A stretch of DNA of 5,060 bases from Deltaproteobacteria bacterium (GTDB lineage: Bacteria > Desulfobacterota > Desulfuromonadia > Desulfuromonadales > BM103), in NCBI GenBank assembly GCA_006226895.1, contig SBFN01000218.1:1-5060 (forward strand). Direction: 5' to 3'. How positions within the stretch are numbered: the first letter of the stretch is position 1; each line of letters starts with the position of its first letter. Positions 1 through 5,060 of this stretch are shown in pieces. The notes beneath the pieces were generated by a model. It searched no databases and was not told the DNA's origin. It saw only the letters and a list, made by a program, of their open reading frames with translations. Made by a program: the position numbers and the translations under genes.

Positions 1-1032
1 TTCCTGATCGTACATCAGGCCCTTGAGCAGAGCGGCAACGGTCAGGACCAGGTGAGGTGGCAGACTGTCGGCGCAGCGGACTTCGACCTGCGGCCGCAGG
101 CGGACTTCGGTGAAGAGCGTGGACAGGTGCAGGTCCCAATCAGCCATGGTTGCCTGATGTCCCTCGTAACCTGATGCAAGGTATTCGCGGAAGCGGAATG
201 GCCGTTGGGTCAGGTCGATGTATTGGCCGCTGCGCATGATAAAGTACATCGGCACGTCGAGAGCATAATCGACATAATCGCTGAAGCCTGCGTCGGGGTT
301 GTCCAGAAAAGGTAAGAGGCCGGTACGGTCCGGGTCTGTACGGGACCAGATTTCTCCTCTTGTCGTCAAAAATCCGCTCGCTTCTCCCTCCAGCAGCGGT
401 GAGTTGGCGAACAGCCCATAGATAAGCGGCGAGAGAGCCTGGGCCAGGCGCAGCTTTCTCATGCAGTCCGCTTCATCGCAGAAATCAAGGTTAACCTGGA
501 GCCCGGCGCTCTGTTTCATCATGCGTTGACCCATGTCACCGGTCTTCAGCATGTAGGGGCCCATGATGTCGTAACGGGATTTCGGAGCCCACTCGATTTT
601 ATCGAGAGGCGTGAAAGGTTGAGTCCCCAATCCGACCAGAACCAGGCCAAGTTCGTTACAGGCGGCGACGGCGTTGACGATATGCTTCGAAAAATCATTG
701 CAGTTGCAGAAGAGGTCGGCACAGAGTTGTCCCGAAAGTTCCAGCTGGCTGCCGGGCTCGAGGGTTATGGAGGAATGTTCACCCTGCAGGCCGATCAGCC
801 TTGCTCCTTCGCGGACCTCTTGCCATGCACCATTTTTTGCCAAGGCAGAGAGCAGAGCTTCAACCCTGTGAAACTCGGCGGCTTCTCCGGTGTGGCTATC
901 AAGGACCAGCTTTTCCATCTCCGCACCGATGCCCCAATCCTTTTCAGGGCGGGCTCCGGCGGTGAGGAAGCTGATCAGTTGATCGCGCGAAGTAATTACT
1001 TCGTCACGGTTGTATTTGTTCGGAATGAGCAT
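1..1032 (-). CDS. gshA: Glutamate-cysteine ligase, plant-type (GCS2 family), C-terminus cut by window edge
   Basis: This cytosolic enzyme joins L-glutamate and L-cysteine using ATP to give gamma-glutamylcysteine, the first and usually rate-limiting step of glutathione synthesis. The frame is open from the ATG at 1032 to base 1 (344 codons, no stop). Plant and proteobacterial GCS2 enzymes run to about 430-460 residues, so roughly 100 residues probably lie beyond the left edge. Family landmarks seen in order are GIGAEMEKLVL (34-44), SITLEPGSQLELSG (88-101), KSRYDIMGPYM (151-161), LQVNLDF (178-184), LFANSPLLEG (207-216), DRTGLLPF (235-242), YVDYALDVPMYF (253-264), DWDLHLSTLFTEVRLR (298-313) and GLMYD (338-342). 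These match the plant-type family and not the E. coli GshA fold group. The start is chosen because GGGAG lies 4 nt upstream and no other in-frame start occurs before the stop at 1110-1108. Cysteines are frequent (104, 109, 111, 125, 185, 190, 320). It lies behind the aminotransferase terminator, so it probably has its own promoter. A gshB partner is not in view. Confidence 0.93.
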   Translation of the reverse strand, partial: MLIPNKYNRDEVITSRDQLISFLTAGARPEKDWGIGAEMEKLVLDSHTGEAAEFHRVEALLSALAKNGAWQEVREGARLIGLQGEHSSITLEPGSQLELSGQLCADLFCNCNDFSKHIVNAVAACNELGLVLVGLGTQPFTPLDKIEWAPKSRYDIMGPYMLKTGDMGQRMMKQSAGLQVNLDFCDEADCMRKLRLAQALSPLIYGLFANSPLLEGEASGFLTTRGEIWSRTDPDRTGLLPFLDNPDAGFSDYVDYALDVPMYFIMRSGQYIDLTQRPFRFREYLASGYEGHQATMADWDLHLSTLFTEVRLRPQVEVRCADSLPPHLVLTVAALLKGLMYDQE

Positions 1033-1036
1033 GCAA

Positions 1037-1041
1037 CTCCC
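1037..1041 (-). promoter_or_regulatory. Ribosome-binding site of gshA
   Basis: The minus strand reads GGGAG, then TTGC, then the ATG at 1032. The 4-nt spacing is slightly short but usable. No other in-frame ATG, GTG or TTG occurs between this site and the in-frame stop at 1110-1108, so the site fixes the gshA start. Confidence 0.55.
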
Positions 1042-1099
1042 GGAGGCTAGGGTGGCAGGTGCAGGTGCTGGCGCAGCCCTAAAAAAGATTAAAACGGTT

Positions 1100-1115
1100 A
1101 TTATCGTTCAGTATA
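1100..1115 (-). promoter_or_regulatory. Possible -10 elements for gshA
   Basis: Just after the aminotransferase terminator, the minus strand shows two -10-like hexamers, TATACT (1115-1110) and GATAAT (1105-1100). They lie about 68-83 nt before the gshA start. No good -35 box is seen at the proper spacing, because that space is taken up by the hairpin. The AT-rich stretch continues with a run of six T. This is a weak call. Read-through from the aminotransferase gene is the alternative source of gshA mRNA. Confidence 0.25.
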
Positions 1116-1149
1116 GCAAAGGGCCGGCAGTTTATTGCCGGCCCTTTGC
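1116..1149 (-). terminator. Intrinsic terminator after the aminotransferase gene
   Basis: A perfect 14-bp inverted repeat pairs GCAAAGGGCCGGCA (1116-1129) with its complement at 1136-1149, around a 6-nt loop. It begins 4 nt after the aminotransferase stop codon. The descending arm ends in CCCTTTGC and is followed by TATACT, so the U-tract is poor (three T in the stem, then mixed AT). The stem is very GC-rich and stable, so it should work as a terminator or as a 3'-end stabiliser. Leakage into gshA is possible. Confidence 0.7.
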
Positions 1150-1153
1150 ATGT

Positions 1154-2473
1154 TTATTTTCTTCTGTTTGCTGAGCGCAGATATTTCGTGATGTTACTTG
1201 AGATGTTTTCGAAGATACGGGTGAAAGTCTCTTCGTCCCGTTCAAGTAAAGTGATGCGAAACCCTTGCTCCGGAGTGAAGAATGAAGACAGAGGCACAAC
1301 GCAGATACCGGTCGAGGCCAGCAGGTAATAAACGAAGCGCTTGTCCGGTGACACTTCGGGCTGGTTGACGAGGTTTTCGACCAACTCACGGACCTCTGGA
1401 AGCTCTATCGGCAGCGTTTGCTTGTCGTTGAGTTGTCCCTCCTGGAAGGCAACACTCATGTAGAAAGCACCATTGGTTCGATTGACCTTGATCTCGGGAA
1501 CCTTGTTGAGAATCTCATAAGCGATGTTGGAGAACTTCTCGTAACGTGTGATCCGCTCCTCGAGCCAGGCGGAATACTCCGGGTGGCTGAGAATGGGCGG
1601 AATGGCTTTCTGCGGCAAGGTCGTTGAGCAGACTTCGACCATCTTCGAGTCGACAATGCTCTGAATGTAGCGTTGGAACATCGGGTCCTTGTCTGCATTG
1701 TAGACCTCGATCCAGCCGCAACGGGATCCGGGCCAGGGCAATTCCTTGCTGATGCCCTTCATTGAGATCGCCGGGACATCGCCGATCAGGTCGGAAATCG
1801 GCTTGGTCGACTGGCCGTTGTAAACCAGGTTTTGATAGATCTCATCGGCGATGATGAAGAGGTCATATTCCTTGGCGATCGCCACCATCTCCTTGAGGAT
1901 CCGCTCAGGCCAGACTGCCCCGGTTGGATTGTCCGGGTTGATAATCAGGATACCGGAGATGGTCGGATTGTATTTGATCGACAGGCGCAGGTCATCAAGG
2001 TCGGGATACCAGTTGTTGGCTGGATCAAGCCGATAGCAGACCGGTTTCTGTCCGGCATGGGCGGCTTCGCCCGAGGAATGCGTGGAGTAGGTCGGTGATG
2101 GGCCGATGACGCGGGATTCACGACGTAGCAGACCGTAAACTTTCTGGATGGCATCACCCAGACCATTGAAGAAAATAACGTCATCTGCGGTCAACTGTGC
2201 TTTGCCACGACGATTGGTCATTTCGGCAAGGAACTCGCGGGTCTCAAGCACACCCTTGGTCGCACAATATCCGTAGGAGCAGTCTTTCATGGCGAGATCT
2301 GCGACGATCTGCTTCATCCACTGGGGAATAACCTCCCCTTTGGCGATCGGGTCGCCGATATTCTCCATGTTGGTTTTGATGCCGAGTGATCTGAGTTTGT
2401 CTGCGATCTCCACGATAGCGCGGATCTCGTAGGTCAGCTCTCCGGCACCGATATGAACGATATTGTTGCGCAT
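1154..2473 (-). CDS. Class I/II pyridoxal-phosphate aminotransferase (AlaA-like fold-type I), substrate unknown
   Basis: This complete 439-residue cytosolic enzyme should transfer an amino group between an amino acid and a 2-oxoacid by way of PLP. Fold-type I landmarks are NIGDP (38-42), the tyrosine region SYGYCATKG (66-74), FFNGLGDAI (101-109), NPDNPTG (179-185), DEIY (210-213) with the PLP-ring Asp210 and Tyr213, ISK (241-243) with Lys243 as the likely Schiff-base lysine, GSRCGW (249-254) with Arg251 binding phosphate, and GFRIT (404-408) with Arg406 as the likely substrate-carboxylate arginine. All catalytic residues appear present. It resembles AlaA-type alanine aminotransferases but is about 30 residues longer. 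The excess sits around 342-378, between the NGAFYMS strand and the C-terminal small domain. The start is supported by a GGAAGGAA site. The gene lies between two terminators, so it is probably monocistronic. The preferred amino acid cannot be read from the sequence. Alanine, aspartate or an aromatic donor are all possible. Confidence 0.9.
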   Translation of the reverse strand: MRNNIVHIGAGELTYEIRAIVEIADKLRSLGIKTNMENIGDPIAKGEVIPQWMKQIVADLAMKDCSYGYCATKGVLETREFLAEMTNRRGKAQLTADDVIFFNGLGDAIQKVYGLLRRESRVIGPSPTYSTHSSGEAAHAGQKPVCYRLDPANNWYPDLDDLRLSIKYNPTISGILIINPDNPTGAVWPERILKEMVAIAKEYDLFIIADEIYQNLVYNGQSTKPISDLIGDVPAISMKGISKELPWPGSRCGWIEVYNADKDPMFQRYIQSIVDSKMVEVCSTTLPQKAIPPILSHPEYSAWLEERITRYEKFSNIAYEILNKVPEIKVNRTNGAFYMSVAFQEGQLNDKQTLPIELPEVRELVENLVNQPEVSPDKRFVYYLLASTGICVVPLSSFFTPEQGFRITLLERDEETFTRIFENISSNITKYLRSANRRK

Positions 2474-2480
2474 GAGTTTC

Positions 2481-2489
2481 TTCCTTCCC
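2481..2489 (-). promoter_or_regulatory. Ribosome-binding site of the aminotransferase gene
   Basis: The minus strand carries GGGAAGGAA, then GAAACTC, then the ATG at 2473. This is a strong purine-rich Shine-Dalgarno match at a normal distance, and it supports the ATG at 2473 as the start. I see no convincing -35/-10 pair in the short interval (2490-2530) between this site and the preceding terminator. Confidence 0.75.
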
Positions 2490-2529
2490 TTTAATCCTGA
2501 ATCTGCCAGCTGTTATCTGCTTCAGGGTA

Positions 2530-2563
2530 AATAAAAAGGCCATGAGCGTTTGCCCATGGCCTT
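2530..2563 (-). terminator. Strong intrinsic terminator of the short unit 2583-2690
   Basis: The 9-bp inverted repeat AAGGCCATG (2536-2544) / CATGGCCTT (2555-2563) can extend inward by a GC/GC pair (2546-2547 with 2552-2553). On the minus strand it is followed directly by TTTTTATTTA (2537-2528). No T-run follows on the plus strand, so it works for minus-strand transcription only. It lies 19 nt after the TGA of the short frame and upstream of the aminotransferase gene. It must therefore end a transcript that starts to its right, which is the short unit and possibly dinG as well. Confidence 0.85.
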
Positions 2564-2582
2564 GATCAAGTAAGAGTCTGAA

Positions 2583-2690
2583 TCAGTTTTCAAGGCAATG
2601 GACAAGTTCGTGGCAAGCGGCCGCCGCTGCAGCCGCGTTATTTGCTCGCGCTGCCTTGATTGCTGCGGTGATATTGGTTGCTGTGAACAT
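2583..2690 (-). CDS. Probable 35-residue Ala-rich small protein with C-terminal C-HELVH-C motif
   Basis: I do not recognise this gene. It is a 35-codon frame from ATG (2690) to TGA (2585-2583), too short for most gene callers. Three things support it: GGGGA 5 nt before the ATG, a TTGACA-type promoter upstream, and a strong terminator 19 nt after the stop. The peptide starts MFTATNITAAIK. It has a helix-prone segment with Lys12 and Arg15, seven alanines in a row (19-25), and ends CHELVHCLEN. Thirteen of its 35 residues are alanine, written with mixed codons (GCA, GCG, GCC, GCT), so the run is not a simple DNA repeat. Residues 27-31 fit HExxH and are flanked by Cys26 and Cys32, a possible metal or thiol site. 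The protein is far too small to be a protease by itself. No signal peptide or typical membrane span is seen. The alternative is a small non-coding RNA of about 190 nt in which the frame is accidental. Confidence 0.55.
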   Translation of the reverse strand: MFTATNITAAIKAARANNAAAAAAACHELVHCLEN

Positions 2691-2695
2691 GCGAT

Positions 2696-2700
2696 TCCCC
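2696..2700 (-). promoter_or_regulatory. Ribosome-binding site of the 35-residue frame
   Basis: The minus strand reads ACGGGGA, then ATCGC, then the ATG at 2690. The GGGGA core at 5-nt spacing is a good Shine-Dalgarno match. It is one of the main reasons to treat the short frame as translated. Confidence 0.5.
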
Positions 2701-2724
2701 GTTGTCTAAATATGAGTCTCGTCA

Positions 2725-2751
2725 GTTATCATGGCTGATATTTTTTGTCAA
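2725..2751 (-). promoter_or_regulatory. Candidate sigma-70 promoter of the short unit
   Basis: On the minus strand a perfect TTGACA (2751-2746) is followed, after 15 nt, by GATAAC (2730-2725), which matches TATAAT at 4 of 6 positions. The spacer is AT-rich at its start (AAAAATAT). The 15-nt spacing is short, and a -10 shifted by two bases (TAACTG at 17 nt) fits less well. Transcription would begin near 2718 and give an RNA of about 190 nt ending at the hairpin at 2530-2563. It lies 27 nt after the dinG stop, where no dinG terminator is visible. Confidence 0.5.
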
Positions 2752-2777
2752 TGAATAGTTGTTTGTTCCCCTGTGCT

Positions 2778-5060
2778 TTAATCCTCTTTAAGCCCCGGTT
2801 CCGGGCTCTTGAAGAAGGCCTTGATGGCTTCAGTAAGGTCGGTTTGAGGCCTGGTTAAAACGGGGACATTGGGCAAAGAGTGCAGAAAGAGACGGCCGTA
2901 GCCACGTCTGACGACCCGGCTGTCGAGAATCAGGACAACGCCACGATCGGTGCGTTGCCGGATCAGGCGGCCAAAGCCCTGGCGAAAGCGAATGACTGCT
3001 TGCGGAACCGTGTATTCCATGAAGGGATCTCCGCCTGCCTTGGTGATGGCTTCGGCGCGTGCTTCAAGAACCGGCTCAGTCGGTACCCGGAAGGGCAAAC
3101 GGGCAATGATGACCTGCTCAAGTGAACGGCCGGGCACATCGACCCCTTCCCAGAAGGAGTCGGTGGCAAAAAGAATACTGGTCGGGTCTTTGCTGAATTT
3201 CTGCAACAGGTTGTGCCGGGTGGTCTCTCCCTGGCGCAAGACCTGGTAGCCGCGGGCAGCCAGGGTCGGTGAGAGCTCGCCGTGAATACGGCGTAAGAGG
3301 CTGTAGGCGGTAAAGAGCACAAAGCTGCGCCCATCGGCTGCCAGCAGAGCCTGTTCTGTCAGGTCGCGTACGGCTTCGGCGTAGCCGGGGCGGCCCGGTT
3401 CGGGGATATCGGTCGGGATCGCGAGAAGCGCCTGTTTTTCGAAATCGAAAGGAGATTCCAGCAGCAGTTCCTTCAGCCGGCCCTGCTCCAGTTCGTTCAG
3501 GCCGACCCGGTGGCGCAGGTAATCAAAACGGCCGGCAACAGTCAGGGTAGCGCTGGTCATGACGACAGTCTGCATGCGTTCCATCAGGGTCTGTCGCAAT
3601 AGCGGCGCGACGACCAGAGGTGCGGTGCAAAGCCGGGTGATAATCCCTTCGCCCCGCCCTATGCGGCCCTTGGTGATTTCAAACCAGGTGCAGGTCCCCG
3701 GGTCTCTGGCGACAAAGGCCTGCAGGTTCTCGGCGAGCACCTGCAGGCGCACGCTGACGCCCACCAGGTCGGTGCCGAGTGAGCGGCAGGCCTCTGCCGC
3801 TTCGTCGGGGAGTTTGCGTAAGGCCTTGAGCAGCTCTCGCAGCGACTCACTGTACTCACTGGTAGTGCGCGACAGGCTGCGCAATATGCTTTCGGTGCTC
3901 TTCCAGGCCGCTTTTTCGACAAAGGCCGGCACCAGTCGTTGGCGAATCTCTTCTGTTGAACGAATCTCCTTTCCGAGCTCTTTTGCCAGCTCTATCCCCG
4001 CATGTTCCAGATCTGCTATTGAGCGGTCCAGCAGCTCCTGGCGTTGGCTGATTAAAGCTTCTATGCGTTCATGCAGCTCACGGTAGAGAGCCTCCTGATC
4101 GTCCTGCAACGATCGTCCAAGTTGTACAATGAGCCGTGGCAACAGACCCCGCTGCGGTTTGCGCGGGTGGCGAAGCCTGTTGAGTGTGCGGGCGAAGGCG
4201 AAGCGGGTGACCTGGGTGCTGAAGTAGCGCGTGGCGACTTCTTCGAGGTGGTGAGCTTCATCGATCACGAGCCGGGAAAAGGGCGGCAGCACCGCCATGG
4301 CGGAGTAGTTGTCGGTCTGCTGCCGCAAGGAAAGGTCTGCGAGCAGCAAGGCGTGGTTGACCACCAGGATGTCGGCACGAGACGCCCTGCGCCGGGCCTG
4401 GTGAAAGAAGCAGCTGCCAAAAAAGGGACACTGGCTGCGGTCTGCTTCGCAGCAGACCTCATCCCAGAGCGTGGCGTTGGGCAGGAAGGAGAGGTCCTCA
4501 CGTGAGCCATCCCCGGTCTGTTCGGCCCATTCGCGCAGGGATGTCAGCTCACCGACATGTTCATCATCAAACAGGCCGGGTTCAGCCGTGGCGCTTTCCA
4601 GCCGGCGTTTACAGAGATAGTTCGAACGGCCTTTGACCAGCTCAACCCGAAAATCGAGACCGGTGGCCCGTTGCAGGAAAGGCAGGTCCTTGCGGATCAG
4701 CTGCTCCTGCAGATTGATGGTGTTGGTTGAGACCACCAGTCGTTCGCGGTTGGCAAGGGTCCAGAGGATTGCCGGAACCAGGTAGGCCAGGCTTTTCCCT
4801 GTGCCGGTACCGGCTTCGACCAGGGCAATGCTGTGATTGTTGAGGGCTTCTGTGACGGCGAAGGCCATGCGCATCTGTTCGGGGCGGTCTTCGAACCCCG
4901 AGAGGCTGGTGCAGACCTGTCCACCGGGGCCGAGCATATCTGCAACCTGCTGATGCTCGACGGTTGCGTTCTCGGTTGGCTTGAAGGCTTCGACGACCCG
5001 GTAAAGCTCGCTGACCTGGTTGTTGACGATATAGAAGCCGACCCCCATGGACCCCAGGTT
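2778..5060 (-). CDS. dinG: DinG-family iron-sulfur DNA helicase (XPD-like SF2), N-terminus cut by window edge
   Basis: This is a cytosolic ATP-dependent DNA helicase of the DinG/XPD group. Characterised members unwind 5' to 3', act on forks, D-loops and R-loops, and serve DNA repair and replication-transcription conflicts. Positions count from the internal Met at 5048. Seen in order are RPEQ (55-58), Walker A AGTGTGKS (79-86), four cysteines for the 4Fe-4S cluster (146, 200, 207, 213), DEAH (263-266), a helical Glu/Arg-rich Arch-like region (about 280-450), TSATLT (498-503), SFWEGVDVPG (631-640) and motif VI QGFGRLIRQ (690-698). All key residues are present and the frame is unbroken. E. coli DinG has 716 residues. 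This protein has at least 760, because the frame continues through N-L-G-S to the right edge without a stop. The ATG at 5048 has only a weak GGGG upstream, and the GVGFYIVNN segment after it looks internal to a domain. The true start therefore probably lies outside the window. The stop is TAA at 2780-2778. Confidence 0.95.
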   Translation of the reverse strand, partial: NLGSMGVGFYIVNNQVSELYRVVEAFKPTENATVEHQQVADMLGPGGQVCTSLSGFEDRPEQMRMAFAVTEALNNHSIALVEAGTGTGKSLAYLVPAILWTLANRERLVVSTNTINLQEQLIRKDLPFLQRATGLDFRVELVKGRSNYLCKRRLESATAEPGLFDDEHVGELTSLREWAEQTGDGSREDLSFLPNATLWDEVCCEADRSQCPFFGSCFFHQARRRASRADILVVNHALLLADLSLRQQTDNYSAMAVLPPFSRLVIDEAHHLEEVATRYFSTQVTRFAFARTLNRLRHPRKPQRGLLPRLIVQLGRSLQDDQEALYRELHERIEALISQRQELLDRSIADLEHAGIELAKELGKEIRSTEEIRQRLVPAFVEKAAWKSTESILRSLSRTTSEYSESLRELLKALRKLPDEAAEACRSLGTDLVGVSVRLQVLAENLQAFVARDPGTCTWFEITKGRIGRGEGIITRLCTAPLVVAPLLRQTLMERMQTVVMTSATLTVAGRFDYLRHRVGLNELEQGRLKELLLESPFDFEKQALLAIPTDIPEPGRPGYAEAVRDLTEQALLAADGRSFVLFTAYSLLRRIHGELSPTLAARGYQVLRQGETTRHNLLQKFSKDPTSILFATDSFWEGVDVPGRSLEQVIIARLPFRVPTEPVLEARAEAITKAGGDPFMEYTVPQAVIRFRQGFGRLIRQRTDRGVVLILDSRVVRRGYGRLFLHSLPNVPVLTRPQTDLTEAIKAFFKSPEPGLKED

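Noticed and set aside
124..137. 14-bp exact repeat CAGGTGCAGGTCCC, also present at 3685-3698
   Set aside because: The two copies lie inside the unrelated gshA and dinG coding regions with no flanking similarity, so this looks like coincidence of common codons.
526..1050. Plus-strand frame of 174 codons opposite gshA
   Set aside because: It lies fully antisense to a frame with unmistakable glutamate-cysteine ligase motifs. Its own translation has no family features, and it is explained by the codon pattern of the real gene.
2491..2530. Possible sigma-54 or sigma-70 promoter for the aminotransferase gene (TGGCAG, GATAAC)
   Set aside because: TGGCAG has no GC at the -12 distance, and GATAAC has no acceptable -35 at 15-19 nt. 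Nothing here is strong enough to annotate.
2561..2570. Perfect palindrome CTTGATCAAG
   Set aside because: It is a 10-bp palindrome that overlaps the terminator stem. It is too short and isolated to support an operator call.
2528..2585. TGA of the 35-codon frame read as selenocysteine, since the frame stays open for many codons beyond it
   Set aside because: The only hairpin downstream is a typical intrinsic terminator with a T-run and does not look like a SECIS element. The extension would run out of frame through the aminotransferase gene as Arg-rich shadow sequence.
3559..4505. Two long plus-strand frames (3559-4086 and 4071-4505) opposite the helicase gene
   Set aside because: Both are antisense to the uninterrupted dinG frame, are low in complexity (Ser/Arg-rich in the first), and lack recognisable motifs or convincing ribosome-binding sites.

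Overview
The window carries three full-size protein genes, all on the minus strand. Two are cut by the window edges. Read in the direction of transcription, from the right edge to the left, the order is: a DinG/XPD-type iron-sulfur DNA helicase (2778-5060, 5' end outside the window); a short unit of about 200 bp with a probable 35-residue Ala-rich peptide (2583-2690), its own candidate promoter and a strong intrinsic terminator; a class I/II PLP-dependent aminotransferase (1154-2473, complete) ending in a second hairpin terminator; and a plant-type glutamate-cysteine ligase, gshA (1-1032, C-terminus outside the window). No tRNA, rRNA, CRISPR array, insertion sequence or phage gene is visible.

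The DNA is moderately GC-rich. The genes are housekeeping-like, with Shine-Dalgarno sites and factor-independent terminators, so this looks like ordinary bacterial chromosome. A GCS2/plant-type glutamate-cysteine ligase beside an XPD-like DinG and an aminotransferase with the SKELPWPGSRCGW active-site segment would fit a proteobacterium or an anaerobic delta-proteobacterial (Desulfuromonadales-like) lineage. That placement is inferred from family resemblance recalled from memory and is not proven by the sequence.

The genes share a strand but do not look like one operon. A perfect TTGACA box follows dinG. A hairpin with a T-run separates the short unit from the aminotransferase gene, and another hairpin separates the aminotransferase gene from gshA. 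Their roles (DNA repair helicase, amino-acid transamination, glutathione synthesis) do not form an obvious pathway. At most, the aminotransferase and gshA both touch glutamate metabolism.

The part most likely to be undescribed is the short unit at 2530-2751. It has a promoter-like sequence, a GGGGA ribosome-binding site, a 35-codon frame with a run of seven alanines and a C-terminal C-HELVH-C motif, and a terminator 19 nt after the stop. It could be a microprotein gene, a small RNA, or both. A second point is that the helicase frame is open to the window edge, and its first residues look like the tail of a further N-terminal domain.
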